Notes: a model not told the origin generated them from the sequence alone. 64,000 nt of DNA from Desulfolutivibrio sulfodismutans DSM 3696 (GCF_013376455.1 NZ_CP045504.1:1054001-1118000); one strand, 5' to 3'; positions 23,881-32,511 are shown, counted from the stretch's first letter. Numbers and translations are program-made.

Positions 23881-23911
23881 AGGGCCACCCCACTCCGGGG
23901 CGGCCCTTTTT
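23881..23911 (+). terminator. Terminator downstream of terC
   Basis: AGGGCCACCCC (23881-23891) and GGGGCGGCCCT (23897-23907) pair with one A-C mismatch and a 5-nt loop, followed by TTTTT. It is 134 bp after the terC stop and directly next to the end of the XRE remnant on the other strand. Confidence 0.75.
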
Positions 23912-24030
23912 CATGCCCGAAGCTGCTCCCAGGCCACGCCCATGGCGGCGGCGATCTTTTTGAGCGTGGCCACGCGGGGATGCGCGGCCAGGGATTCCAT
24001 CTGGAGATAGGCCTGGCCGAGGTATTGATT
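23911..24030 (-). pseudogene. C-terminal remnant of an XRE-family (Cro/CI) regulator
   Basis: The last 39 residues before the stop at 23911 read as the second half of an XRE helix-turn-helix: a recognition-helix part resembling SQAYLSQLE (here GQAYLQMES), then HPRVATLKKIAAAMGV and WEQLRA. Upstream in the same frame the sequence abruptly becomes AT-rich and meaningless, with no first helices and no start. The remnant keeps host-like GC codons. It looks truncated by the arrival or rearrangement of the AT-rich patch to its right. Confidence 0.65.
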
Positions 24031-24242
24031 TCGGGTGAATATTATTATGCACACATCCTGCACACCGAGAAAGACTATACAAAAATAGAAAACAAATATA
24101 CGTTTCAAAGAACAGCTGAACGGACCGGGGCAACCTGTTGACGTCCAACGACTTATGGCGCAAAATTTGCATGATTTCACCAGTCTGCACGTCATGATCA
24201 TTAATTATTGAATTTCAATTTTAACCTGCAGAAATAATCGCG

Positions 24243-25193
24243 ATGAAACTATTTTTAAAAAGTATTTTAACACACATGTGTATTTTTAAAAATATTATAA
24301 TTGACTTTATTTTTAATTATTTCATGTTTTTATCCATTGGCCTAGGTTCTTGTATATACTGTATATGGTACATTCGGCACGATACACTTTCTTTACAAGC
24401 TCGAGAGATACTGCCAGGAATTGCATCCGCCTTTCTTATTGGTGGCGCTTTTACGGCATGCGTTAAAAGTATTCAGTTTATGGGGATATTTCGTGATACA
24501 ATTAAAGCACAATTACAAGATCAAAATTTCCTTGATGACCGCGAAAATTGCATCAAAAGCACACTCTCTCTGACTTTACCCACACACATTGATTCACTTA
24601 CAGACCAACTGTGCTTAATTATTAAGGATAGTAACGATAAAATTTTACAGTGCATTAGTGACGCTTTATATTCAGAAGCATTATTGTCAAAACGAAATGA
24701 CATAACAGAATTATGGAAAAATATTTCAAAAATTATTCATTGTGAACGTTTTCCAGAAATCAGAGACGAGCTTGACAGAATCATTTTTAACAACTATTTT
24801 CCTAAAGAATCACCGTGCTATTATATTGACGAAAATTTACATTTTAACATGAGCTTCATTGATGGAAATCATGATTATGTTACACTGATTGAGGAATCTT
24901 CGTTTACAGTTGTTGCAGTAAATACCGATCCATTTAAACACAGTGTATCGGGTTCCATTCTCTTAAAAAACAATCACGACGAATTCTCTTCATTTGTTGT
25001 GACAGATTTTTTTATTGATAACGTTAGCCACTTAGAACATGTTATTACCACTAAACCATACATTTTAAATGGACATCTACACTACAGGTTTGAAATAACG
25101 TTCAAAGGCAAGGAGCGTTATTTTGTCAAACGTAGGACAAAAAAAATACTGTCCCTAGACGCTGACAAAAGCAAAGGCTATACAGTAAAGTGA
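24243..25193 (+). CDS. Two-helix membrane protein of unknown function
   Basis: A 316-residue AT-rich gene. Two membrane helices are visible at about residues 18-43 (IIIDFIFNYFMFLSIGLGSC) and 58-82 (ILPGIASAFLIGGAFTACVK). A long, mostly hydrophilic domain follows. It contains a helical part (to about residue 190) and a beta-rich C-terminal part ending in basic KERYFVKRRTKK. I do not recognise the family. The ribosome site is weak. Its isolated AT-rich setting is typical of accessory genes such as defence or anti-phage membrane effectors, but nothing here proves that. Confidence 0.7.
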   Translation: MKLFLKSILTHMCIFKNIIIDFIFNYFMFLSIGLGSCIYCIWYIRHDTLSLQAREILPGIASAFLIGGAFTACVKSIQFMGIFRDTIKAQLQDQNFLDDRENCIKSTLSLTLPTHIDSLTDQLCLIIKDSNDKILQCISDALYSEALLSKRNDITELWKNISKIIHCERFPEIRDELDRIIFNNYFPKESPCYYIDENLHFNMSFIDGNHDYVTLIEESSFTVVAVNTDPFKHSVSGSILLKNNHDEFSSFVVTDFFIDNVSHLEHVITTKPYILNGHLHYRFEITFKGKERYFVKRRTKKILSLDADKSKGYTVK

Positions 25194-25217
25194 ATCACGA
25201 AAGGATTAAGAATTTTC

Positions 25218-25379
25218 ATGCACCATCCTGAAGATATCCAGGTGTCTTTTTTCCCATCTGGAACTATTGACGCATTTGAAGATTTTGGGAATAATACCCC
25301 TGGAGAATTATGTAAACAGTATAAAGGGGTTTTATTGCCCAAGCAGGGGTTTCGTTTAGTCTACAACCGGAGGCAATGA
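25218..25379 (+). CDS. Small ORF (53 aa), hypothetical
   Basis: ATG 25218 to TGA 25377-25379, with AAAGGA about 12 bp upstream, starting 24 bp after the membrane-protein gene. The 53-residue product begins MHHPEDIQVSFFPSG and ends LVYNRRQ; it is soluble with no motif I know. The spacing suggests cotranscription with 24243. It could be a real small partner protein, or the remnant of a longer gene, since GGAGGC and a 12-codon ORF follow directly. Confidence 0.35.
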   Translation: MHHPEDIQVSFFPSGTIDAFEDFGNNTPGELCKQYKGVLLPKQGFRLVYNRRQ

Positions 25380-25501
25380 TGGCTTATTTACGTTTAGACG
25401 AAGAGGAAGAGTAGCTTGTTTAAAATGGTCTACAAAATGTTTTTTTACACAACAGTCAAGCTCTAAAATCATCCAGCATCTTGAAATCCCTGCAGAAAAA
25501 T

Positions 25502-25533
25502 GGAAGGGCCACCCCTCTCAGGGCGGCCCTTCC
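25502..25533 (-). terminator. Terminator of acs
   Basis: The arms 25502-25514 and 25521-25533 (GGAAGGGCC-A-CCC against GGG-C-GGCCCTTCC) pair over 13 positions with one mismatch. Read on the minus strand, the hairpin is followed by ATTTTTC and lies 45 bp after the acs stop. It closely resembles the terminator at 23881. Confidence 0.75.
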
Positions 25534-25578
25534 AATTTCTTCTCTTTTCTCCGGCCTTTCGCCGGAACCCGCTCGGCG

Positions 25579-27561
25579 CTAACTCATCAACCGCTTCTTG
25601 CCGTCGATAAGCTCCCCAACCACGCTCGGATCGGCCAGGGTCGAGGTGTCGCCCAGGCTCTCGGTCTCATCCGAGGCGATTTTACGCAGGATGCGCCGCA
25701 TGATTTTGCCGCTACGGGTCTTGGGCAGCCCCGGCGCGAACTGGATCACCTCCGGCTGGGCGATGGGGCCGATCTCCTTGCGGACATGGACTTTCAAGGC
25801 CTTCAAAAGCTCCTCATCCTCTTCGAAGCCCGCCTTGAGCGTCACATAGGCATAGATGCTCTGGCCCTTGACGTCGTGCGGCATGCCCACCACCGCCGCC
25901 TCGGCCACGGTCGGGTGCGACACCAGCGCCGACTCGATCTCGGCCGTGCCCATGCGGTGTCCGGACACGTTGATCACGTCGTCCACGCGGCCCATGATCC
26001 AGAAATAGCCGTCCGTGTCCCGGCGCGCGCCGTCGCCGCTCTCGTAGACGCCCTTAAATCCCGCGAAATACTGCTGCTTGAAGCGGGCCGGGTCGCCCCA
26101 CACCCCGCGCAGCATGCCCGGCCAGGGCTTGCGGATGACCAGAAACCCGCCGTCGCCAAGCGGCGCTTCCTGGCCCTCGGAGTTGACGATGGCCGCATCC
26201 ACGCCCGGCAGCGGCAGCGTGGCCGACCCGGGTTTGAGCGGCGTGGCGTACGGCAGGGCCGAAATCATGAGCCCGCCGGTCTCGGTCTGCCACCAGGTAT
26301 CCACGATGGGCAGTTTCCCCTTGCCGATGTGCTCATGGTACCACATCCAGGCCTCGGGGTTGATGGGCTCGCCCACGGACCCCAAAACCCGCAGCGACGA
26401 CAGGTCGTGGTTCTCGGTCCACTGCGGCCCGGAACGCATCAGCGACCGGATGACGGTGGGCGCGGTGTAGAAGATGTTGACCCCGAATTTTTCGCATATC
26501 TGCCAGAACCGGTCCGGCCCGGGATAGGTGGGCACGCCCTCGAACATAAGCGAGGTGGCCCCGAGCGCCAGCGGCCCATAGACGATGTAGGAATGGCCCG
26601 TGACCCAGCCGATGTCCGCGGTACACCAGTGGATGTCGCTCTCATGCACGTCGAAGACCCACTGGGTGGTGTGGGCCACATAGGTCAGGTAGCCGCCGGT
26701 GGTGTGGTAGACGCCCTTGGGCTTGCCCGTGGAGCCGCTGGTATACAGGATGAACAGCACGTCCTCGGCGTCCATGTGCTCGGGCTCGCAGTGGGCGGTG
26801 ATGTCCGGCGCGGCCATCTCCTCGTGCCACCAGGTGTCGCGGCCCTCGACCATCTCCACGGCGTTGCCGCCGTGTTTGAGGACGATGCATTTTTCAACGC
26901 TGGGGCATTCCGAAAGCGCCGCGTCGGCGTTTTGCTTGAGCGGTATGGTCTTCCCGGCCCGGATGACGGCGTCGCTGCACACCAGGATCTTGGACTGGCA
27001 GTCGTTGATGCGGTCACGCAGGCTGTGGGCGGAAAATCCGGCGAACACGATGCTGTGCGGCGCGCCGATGCGGGCGCAGGCCAGCATGGCGATGGCCAGT
27101 TCGGGAACCATGGGCAGATACAGACTGACCCGGTCGCCGCGTTTGACGCCCATTTTTTTCAGCACATTGGCGAAGCGGCAGACCTCGTCATGGAGCATCT
27201 GGTAGGTGTAGACGCGCACGTCCTTGTCGGCCTCGCCCTGCCAGATGATGGCTGCCTTGTTGCGCCGCCCGTTTTCCAGGTGCCGGTCCAGGCAGTTGTA
27301 GGCCACGTTGAGCTCGCCGCCCGCGAACCACTTGATTTCGGCGGTCTCGAAGCTCCATTCCAGGGTCTTGTCCCACTTCTTGTACCAGGTCAGAAGCTCG
27401 CTGGTCCGGTCGGACCAGAAGCCCTCCGGATCCTCCATGGACCGCTTGTATACCGCGCGGTATTCGTCAAGGCTTTTGATATAGGCGTTTTCCCGTCCGA
27501 CCATGGGCGGTTCGAACACGCGATCCTCATGCATCATGCTCTCGATTTTCTCCGAAGTCAT
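25579..27561 (-). CDS. acs: Acetyl-CoA synthetase
   Basis: A 660-residue AMP-forming enzyme that activates acetate to acetyl-CoA through acetyl-AMP. The adenylation motifs are [11 protein letters not shown] (phosphate loop), then [10 protein letters not shown] and the hinge and ribose-binding region [20 protein letters not shown]. The C-terminal catalytic Lys619 lies in RSGKIMRR, the site normally acetylated by Pat-type enzymes and reversed by CobB. Length and N-terminal MTSEKIESM are ordinary for Acs. It is 281 bp downstream of larC on the same strand; three copies of a 10-bp motif in that gap suggest it has its own regulated promoter. Confidence 0.97.
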   Translation of the reverse strand: MTSEKIESMMHEDRVFEPPMVGRENAYIKSLDEYRAVYKRSMEDPEGFWSDRTSELLTWYKKWDKTLEWSFETAEIKWFAGGELNVAYNCLDRHLENGRRNKAAIIWQGEADKDVRVYTYQMLHDEVCRFANVLKKMGVKRGDRVSLYLPMVPELAIAMLACARIGAPHSIVFAGFSAHSLRDRINDCQSKILVCSDAVIRAGKTIPLKQNADAALSECPSVEKCIVLKHGGNAVEMVEGRDTWWHEEMAAPDITAHCEPEHMDAEDVLFILYTSGSTGKPKGVYHTTGGYLTYVAHTTQWVFDVHESDIHWCTADIGWVTGHSYIVYGPLALGATSLMFEGVPTYPGPDRFWQICEKFGVNIFYTAPTVIRSLMRSGPQWTENHDLSSLRVLGSVGEPINPEAWMWYHEHIGKGKLPIVDTWWQTETGGLMISALPYATPLKPGSATLPLPGVDAAIVNSEGQEAPLGDGGFLVIRKPWPGMLRGVWGDPARFKQQYFAGFKGVYESGDGARRDTDGYFWIMGRVDDVINVSGHRMGTAEIESALVSHPTVAEAAVVGMPHDVKGQSIYAYVTLKAGFEEDEELLKALKVHVRKEIGPIAQPEVIQFAPGLPKTRSGKIMRRILRKIASDETESLGDTSTLADPSVVGELIDGKKRLMS

Positions 27562-27645
27562 CGTCTTCCCCCGGTTCCTTGGTTAAAACGCATTGCAAAG
27601 GTGGGCGAAACCTACACGCCCGGCAAGCGAATATCCACGCCTTTT

Positions 27646-27728
27646 CGGTAAACGGTTCGGATGTGTCGGTCATACGTTTCGCCCGGACACGGTGTTGCCG
27701 TTTACCGGACCCTGCCCGCCGTTTACCG
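27646..27728. promoter_or_regulatory. Three copies of a 10-bp motif upstream of acs (putative operators)
   Basis: CGGTAAACGG at 27646-27655 and its reverse complement CCGTTTACCG at 27698-27707 and 27719-27728. The last two are 21 bp apart centre to centre, two helical turns, on one face of the DNA. All are 85-170 bp upstream of the acs start. This is a plausible activator or repressor site array; no factor is recognised. Confidence 0.45.
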
Positions 27729-27842
27729 TAGCGGTTCACGATCCGCCAGGGCCTTGTCCATGAAATCACAAGAGGCGCGGGCCTGTTCCCGGTGCAGGAC
27801 GTGCCGAAATGCGGCGTCCGGCCACGCCCCGGGGAGGACGGA

Positions 27843-28919
27843 TCAGTCCCGATGCGCGGCGTGGCGGTGCGGCCCGTCCCCGGCGTGGCCGTGGCCGTGC
27901 TCATGAGCGTGGTCATGGACCCGGCCGTGGATGCGGGGTGTCCCGTTCCGGCCACTTGCATGGTCATGATCGTGGCCGTGGGCATGGACGCGGTCTGAGC
28001 CGTGGCCATGATCATGGCCGTGATCGGAGGCATGGTCATGATCGTGGCTGTAGCCGTGGGCATGGCCGGGGCGGACATGTTGGTGGTCCGGGAGAGGCGA
28101 AGGCGCACCGTCCCCCCTGGCGGCTGGGCATTCGGCGGCCAGATCGGCGGACAGGGGCTCACCCAGGGCGAAAATCGCCCCGTTGGGCACGCCGGGGATG
28201 ACCCGGCCGCCGTAGGCCCGGACCTGGTGCGTGAGCCGCATGGGCGGCCAGGGGCCGAACTGCGGGGCAAAGGCCCGCAAAAGGGCCGCCGCCGTGGGGG
28301 TGACCGTCTCCCCGGCCCCGGGGATGCCGTACACGGGCATGCCCTCAAGCAGGGCCAGGGTGGCCGGGGCGGGCGTGGACAAAAGGCCGTGGGCGCAGGC
28401 CACCACCCCGTCGCTTACGGGCAGGGGGCTGCACACGAAGCGCGACGGGCCGATCATGGCGAAAAGCTCGGCGGACAGGCACACGTCCAGGATGCTGTCC
28501 AGGGCGCCCACCTCATGAAAGGCCACGTCGTCCACGGCCACGCCATGCACGGCGGCCTCGGCCCGGGCCAGCTCCCCGAAGGCCGTAAGCGACAGCTCCC
28601 GGCCGCGCGGCGTCAGACGCCCGGCGGCGACAAGCCCCCGGATGTCGGCCATGGTGGTGTGGGAATGGACATGCGGCAGCCGGATGTCGCAGCCCGCCCC
28701 GGCGATGTCGGACACGGATGTGTCCACCACGGCCAACGCGCCGTCCAGTTCGGGCAGCCCAAGCCGCGCAACGATCCCGGCCAGGGCCGGGGCGTCAAGT
28801 CCGGCCAGCCGGACAAGCCCGGCCACGAACATGTCGCCCGAAAGCCCCGACGGGGCGCGCACCACCAGCACGGGACCGGAGGAAGGGGCGGGAAGGTCCG
28901 GGAAAGCGTCATTTTTCAT
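27843..28919 (-). CDS. larC: LarC-type nickel insertion protein, LarC1 part with His-rich tail
   Basis: LarC inserts nickel into the pincer nucleotide cofactor (NPN) used by lactate racemase and relatives. The 358-residue product starts at ATG 28919 and matches the LarC1 domain: GLSGDMFVAGL, HVHSHTTMADI, FHEVGALDSILDV, PLPVSDGVVACAHGLL, TPTAAALLRAF. After about residue 270, where LarC2 should begin, it instead ends in a tail of ~82 residues with about 26 His, such as HDHDHASDHGHDHGHG, a likely nickel store. No LarC2 frame follows in the 281 bp before acs, nor by frameshift. The start overlaps larB by 11 bp. Older names: DUF111, TIGR00299. Confidence 0.88.
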   Translation of the reverse strand: MKNDAFPDLPAPSSGPVLVVRAPSGLSGDMFVAGLVRLAGLDAPALAGIVARLGLPELDGALAVVDTSVSDIAGAGCDIRLPHVHSHTTMADIRGLVAAGRLTPRGRELSLTAFGELARAEAAVHGVAVDDVAFHEVGALDSILDVCLSAELFAMIGPSRFVCSPLPVSDGVVACAHGLLSTPAPATLALLEGMPVYGIPGAGETVTPTAAALLRAFAPQFGPWPPMRLTHQVRAYGGRVIPGVPNGAIFALGEPLSADLAAECPAARGDGAPSPLPDHQHVRPGHAHGYSHDHDHASDHGHDHGHGSDRVHAHGHDHDHASGRNGTPRIHGRVHDHAHEHGHGHAGDGPHRHAAHRD

Positions 28920-29565
28920 TGAGAAGCCTGATGATCCGGGCCGCAGCGCAGGCCGCGCCATAGCCGTTGTCGATGTTTTGCACGCACACCCCCGGGGCGC
29001 AACTGGCCAGCATGGCGAACAGCGCGGTTTGTCCGCCTTCGGCCACCCCATAGCCCACGGAGGTGGGCACGGCGATGATCGGCCTTGGCGTCAGCCCCCC
29101 GGCCACCGAGGCCAGGGCGGCGTCCATCCCGGCGGTCACGATGACCGCGTCGTGGGCGTTTATGTCGTCCAGGTTCCGGGCGATGCGCCACAGTCCGGCC
29201 ACGCCGTTGTCCTCAAAAAGGGTGTTCGGGATGCCCAGGTAGTCCAGGGTGCGGGCGGCCTCATGGGCCACGGGGCCGTCCGACGTCCCGGCCGAGACCA
29301 CGGCCACCCGGCCCCGGGCCACGGTCGGCAGCACGGCGGTATAGGCCGTACGCGACAAGGTATGGTAGTCGGCCAGGGCCCGAACCTGCGGGTCCACGGC
29401 CGCGAAGACCTCCGGGGCCAGACGGGTGAACAGAAGCGGTGACGCCCAGGGGCCGCCGTGATCCCGCATGAGCCCCTCGATGACCGCCAGGGGCTTGCCC
29501 TGGCAAAACACGGTCTCGGGCAGGCCGATGCGCTCCTGGCGGCTGTGGTCGAAAAGAATGCTCAT
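28909..29565 (-). CDS. larB: Nickel pincer cofactor biosynthesis protein LarB
   Basis: LarB carboxylates and hydrolyses nicotinic acid adenine dinucleotide to the dicarboxylate precursor of the NPN cofactor. The 218-residue product (start 29565) resembles PurE in its C-terminal half: VAVVSAGTSDGPVAHEAARTL, VIVTAGMDAALASVAGGL, VIAVPTSVGYG followed by FAMLASCAPGVCVQNIDNGYGA. The N-terminus has ETVFCQGKPLAVIEGL, also typical. It overlaps larE by four bases (ATGA on the minus strand) and larC by 11 bp, so translation of the three genes is coupled. The larger open frame to 30447 is a shadow of larE. Confidence 0.93.
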   Translation of the reverse strand: MSILFDHSRQERIGLPETVFCQGKPLAVIEGLMRDHGGPWASPLLFTRLAPEVFAAVDPQVRALADYHTLSRTAYTAVLPTVARGRVAVVSAGTSDGPVAHEAARTLDYLGIPNTLFEDNGVAGLWRIARNLDDINAHDAVIVTAGMDAALASVAGGLTPRPIIAVPTSVGYGVAEGGQTALFAMLASCAPGVCVQNIDNGYGAACAAARIIRLLNEK

Positions 29566-30395
29566 GGAGTGGTATGGAAGGCCCGGCCCCGGGCATAGCC
29601 CCGGGGGTCCAGGCCGATGGTTGCGATGTCGGGAAAATGCTCCCGGAACTGGCGGCCAAGCTCGGCCACGGCGGCCTCGATCTCCCCCCGCCGCCCGGCG
29701 TCCGAAGCCAGCAGGGACGGGTCCACCTCGATCCGGGCCGTATCGCCGTGGATGCGGCAGCGCACCAGATCGAGCCCCAGGCGCTCGCGCAGGGCGTCCT
29801 CGGCAAAGGCCACGGCGGCCAGTCGCTCCCGGGTGATGGGGGTGCCGGTGTGGATGCGGCTGCCCAGGCAGGGCGAGGCCGGGACGTCGGCGAAAAAAAG
29901 CCCCAGGGCCCGGGCCATGGCCCGGATGTCGGCCTTGGCCAGGCCCGCCTCCACAAAGGGATGGCGCACGCCGAAATCTTTGGCGGCCACAAGCCCCGGG
30001 CGATAGTCCGAGAGGTCGTCCAGATTCGTGCCGCTGGCCACCACGCCCGCGCCCGTCTCCCGGGCCAGGGCGGAAAGTGCCCGGTACAGGCCGGTCTTGC
30101 AGTGGTAGCAGCGGTCCACGGGATTTTCCAGGTAGCGCGGGTCGCGCATCTCCCCGGCGTCCACCTGGCGCACGGCAAAGCCCTCCATGCGGGCCGTCTC
30201 GTACAGCCGGGCCGTGTCCCCGGCGGGCACGGCCGGACTCGCGGCATGGGCGATCACGGCCTCCGCCCCCAGGGCACGATGGGCCAAGACGGCCAGAAGC
30301 AGGCTGTCCACGCCGCCGCTTGCGGCCACCACGCAGGTGCCGTATCCGGCCAGGACGGAAGCGATATCTGGTGTGTTCATGGGCGAAATCGGCAT
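29562..30395 (-). CDS. larE: ATP-dependent sacrificial sulfur transferase LarE
   Basis: LarE adenylates the dicarboxylate intermediate and installs sulfur, in many species by giving up its own cysteine sulfur. The 277-residue protein has the PP-loop SGGVDSLLLAVLAH, CYHCKTGLYRAL, ASGTNLDDLSDYRPGL and ASPCLGSRIHTG. The Cys in the last motif is at the position of the sacrificial Cys of the Lactobacillus enzyme, suggesting the single-Cys mechanism rather than a 4Fe-4S type. The start may be ATG 30395 or 30380; neither has a strong ribosome site. It heads the operon larE-larB-larC. No larA is present in the window. Confidence 0.93.
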   Translation of the reverse strand: MPISPMNTPDIASVLAGYGTCVVAASGGVDSLLLAVLAHRALGAEAVIAHAASPAVPAGDTARLYETARMEGFAVRQVDAGEMRDPRYLENPVDRCYHCKTGLYRALSALARETGAGVVASGTNLDDLSDYRPGLVAAKDFGVRHPFVEAGLAKADIRAMARALGLFFADVPASPCLGSRIHTGTPITRERLAAVAFAEDALRERLGLDLVRCRIHGDTARIEVDPSLLASDAGRRGEIEAAVAELGRQFREHFPDIATIGLDPRGYARGRAFHTTP

Positions 30396-30679
30396 GGTTG
30401 CGGGAAACGACAGGGGAAAAATAACTGTGGGATCGCCTCCGCTTCATAAGCGGAGACGGTGGACACGACGCAGCGGCGTGGACGCCAGCCGCCGTTCATG
30501 CGTCTGTCCCTGACGGCGCGCGGCGCGGACACGTCAACTACCAGCACAAACATCCGGGGATTGTACGAGCAGAACGCGCCGCACACAAGCCCTTCAGCAC
30601 GCCCCGGCCCGGATGCGCCGCCGGACGGCCCCTGGCGACGCCCGGGACGAGGCCGCCCGCCCGGGCATATCCCGAAAAA

Positions 30680-31123
30680 CTATCTGGCCGCAGCCGAGGC
30701 CTGCTCCATGACGCTGACGGCGTGATCCTCGACCACGGCGACCAGTTCCGCCACGTAGTCCTTGTCCCCGGTCTTCTCGAAGACATATTCCCGAAACGGT
30801 TCCAAAAGGGTGGAGCAGGCGGCGCAGGCGTCCGTGGCCGCCTCGGGCCGATAGGGCTTTTTCCCGGCCTGGGCCGAGACGAAGGCGGCATAGGCGCAGT
30901 CCAAAAAGGGTTTGACCCGAGCCAGAAGCGCCGCGTCCTGGCCCCCGGGGCCTGCCGCCGCAGGGGAAACGGCCGAGGCCGCCGGGACGGTCGCCGCCGG
31001 CACGCTGCCCGAAGCGCCCGCTGCCGTGGTTTTTCCGGCCTGGCACCCCCACGCCCCCGCCAGGCATAAGACGGCCAGGGCCGCCAGGGCCGCCCGACGC
31101 AAAGGACTGTACTGTCGCGGCAT
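30680..31123 (-). CDS. Probable lipoprotein with conserved cysteines (hypothetical)
   Basis: About 147 residues from ATG 31123 (AAGGGGG 6 bp upstream). The N-terminus is a basic then hydrophobic signal sequence ending CLAGAWGC, a near-lipobox; the -2 Trp is unusual. A low-complexity Ala/Pro spacer follows (~35 residues). The C-terminal domain has FLDCAYAAF, CAACSTLLEPF and EKTGDKDYVAEL, i.e. three further cysteines that may bind metal or form disulfides. I do not recognise the family. It follows the next small exported protein by 11 bp, so they are likely cotranscribed. Confidence 0.6.
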   Translation of the reverse strand: MPRQYSPLRRAALAALAVLCLAGAWGCQAGKTTAAGASGSVPAATVPAASAVSPAAAGPGGQDAALLARVKPFLDCAYAAFVSAQAGKKPYRPEAATDACAACSTLLEPFREYVFEKTGDKDYVAELVAVVEDHAVSVMEQASAAAR

Positions 31124-31134
31124 ATCCATCCCCC

Positions 31135-31398
31135 TTATTTCGAGCCGGACAGACATCCGGCCAGCTTGGCCGCCTGCCCGGGGGCGGCGGAGGATAACAC
31201 GGCTTCCAGGGTCTTGCGGCCGAGTTTTTGGCCGATTTTGGTCACTTCGCGGGCGCTGGGGGTCTTGGCGAATTTCATGACCACCACCTCGCCCGTCAAG
31301 GGATTGGTGATGTCCTTCTCCGCCCGGGCCTCAAGCGCCCCCCCGGCCAGGATCAGGAACGCCGCCGAGACGGCGAAAAGAAACGGGGTGATACGCAT
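31135..31398 (-). CDS. Small exported protein (hypothetical)
   Basis: An 87-residue protein with a classic signal peptide (MRITPFLFAVSAAFLILAGG and cleavage after ARA, residues ~24-26). The mature ~60 residues begin EKDITNPLTGEVVVMKFAKT and end with a single cysteine (LAGCLSGSK). No family is recognised. The NPLTGEVVVMKFAKTP segment may be a small beta domain. It lies between the FecR-domain gene (34 bp upstream) and the lipoprotein gene, all in the same direction, suggesting a three-gene exported set. Confidence 0.6.
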   Translation of the reverse strand: MRITPFLFAVSAAFLILAGGALEARAEKDITNPLTGEVVVMKFAKTPSAREVTKIGQKLGRKTLEAVLSSAAPGQAAKLAGCLSGSK

Positions 31399-31432
31399 GG
31401 ATCGTTCTCCTTACGCCTGATGGGCCGTTTGT

Positions 31433-32101
31433 TCAGCAACCGCCGCCGGCCTGGGGATCGGCGGGAGCGGGCGAGAGATTTTTGAACACATCGCTGACCG
31501 CCGGAGGCGTCGCCTCCGGCGCCCCCATGGCCTTGCCGCGCTCCTTGGACACGCTTTGGCCCGCAGGCACCTCCGCCGTGGCCCCGAACTCCCTGTCCGT
31601 GACCAGGGCCGGGCCGCCGGAGAGCACCGACACCCGTCCGGAGCCGCCCGTGGCGGAAATGCCCAGGTCCGTGCCGCGCACCCCGATGTCCAAAAGCGGG
31701 GTCTGCACCTTGAAGCTCTCGGGACGCTTCTGGGCCATTTTCCCGGTGATGAACCGGAAAACGCCCACGGAGCCGGTGACGATCATGGCGTTTTTCCCGG
31801 GGGGGTTGTCGTAGGCATAGACATAGTCCGCCAACGCGAGCTCGCTCTCGGCGTCCATGACCAAAAGGGACTGGTCCAAAAACTGGAACTGGGCCCGGGA
31901 GGCCTTGCCCGTATGCAGCACATCGGCCCGGTAGACGCAGGCCGTGGGGGTCAGCAGGCGTGCATCCCCCCCGGGGCCGCGGGCCTCGACCGTTCCGGCC
32001 ACGCCCTGGGCATGCCCCACCGGGCCGGATTCCTGGGCGTTCGCCGCCAGGCAGAAAAAAACGAGGAACACAAGACAACACGCCGCCGCAGGAGTTTTCA
32101 T
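31433..32101 (-). CDS. Exported FecR-domain protein
   Basis: A 222-residue protein with a signal peptide (residues 1-23, LVFLVFFCLAANA). It carries the FecR domain: VYRADVLHTGKASRAQFQFL, the alternating beta pattern AESELALADYVY, then GVFRFITGKMAQ and FKVQTPLLDIGVRGTDL. FecR domains in exported proteins without a membrane helix often bind polysaccharide or peptidoglycan or regulate surface assembly; the iron-citrate FecR role does not apply here, as no sigma factor is adjacent. A C-terminal Pro/Ala tail ends in GGGC. The ATG at 32101 has AAGGGGG upstream. The two genes downstream also encode exported proteins. Confidence 0.8.
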   Translation of the reverse strand: MKTPAAACCLVFLVFFCLAANAQESGPVGHAQGVAGTVEARGPGGDARLLTPTACVYRADVLHTGKASRAQFQFLDQSLLVMDAESELALADYVYAYDNPPGKNAMIVTGSVGVFRFITGKMAQKRPESFKVQTPLLDIGVRGTDLGISATGGSGRVSVLSGGPALVTDREFGATAEVPAGQSVSKERGKAMGAPEATPPAVSDVFKNLSPAPADPQAGGGC

Positions 32102-32511
32102 CGCGCAATCCCCCTTGGGAAAGACGTGATCCGACGTTTGACGAAGACCGCCGCCATCGCGGGAGGATGGCGCACGGCGCGGCCGGGACAAGCCCACGAT
32201 CCATCTGTATCATTTTCTTTACAGGTATCCGCACTGCCGCGTCAATTGAAACGGCCGAAACGGCGCAGCCGAAGGCACGCCGAACCCCGCGCCGGACATG
32301 ACCTTTCCGGCATTCTCCGGTCCCGGCCTGATCCTTCCGGACACCCTTCCCGAATCGCGATCTGCACATGTCTGCACGTTATTCGTGCAATATCCTGCAC
32401 AACCCCATCCCTGACATGGTAAAAAAAGAAGACAAATCCCGGCAGAATGCGGAAAATGCACAAAGGCACGTTTCTTGATGAAGGGGTTTTGTCCCGGCTG
32501 GCGAACGAAAA

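Larger units (their letters stand above)
24031..25480. other. AT-rich acquired patch
   Basis: The base composition drops sharply after 24030 and rises again near 25480. The patch holds the 24243 membrane-protein gene and a small ORF at 25218. Its first ~210 bp (24031-24242) have no gene and its last ~100 bp only a 12-codon ORF. No transposase, integrase or clear terminal repeat was found. The left edge coincides with the truncated XRE gene, suggesting a transfer event. Confidence 0.6.

Noticed and set aside
25376-25414. 12-codon ORF with GGAGGC ribosome site
   Set aside because: Too short to support; possibly a remnant of a longer gene in the AT-rich patch.
27562-27842. Search for a LarC2 domain after larC, including frameshifted frames
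   Set aside because: The alternative frames give Arg/Pro-rich sequence with no resemblance to LarC2.
28002-28922. Plus-strand open frame opposite larC
   Set aside because: It mirrors the His codon repeats and conserved LarC1 frame; no independent motif.
30437-30455. 8-bp hairpin upstream of larE as a terminator or riboswitch
   Set aside because: Perfect stem with a CAT loop, but no T-run in either direction and no known nickel riboswitch pattern.
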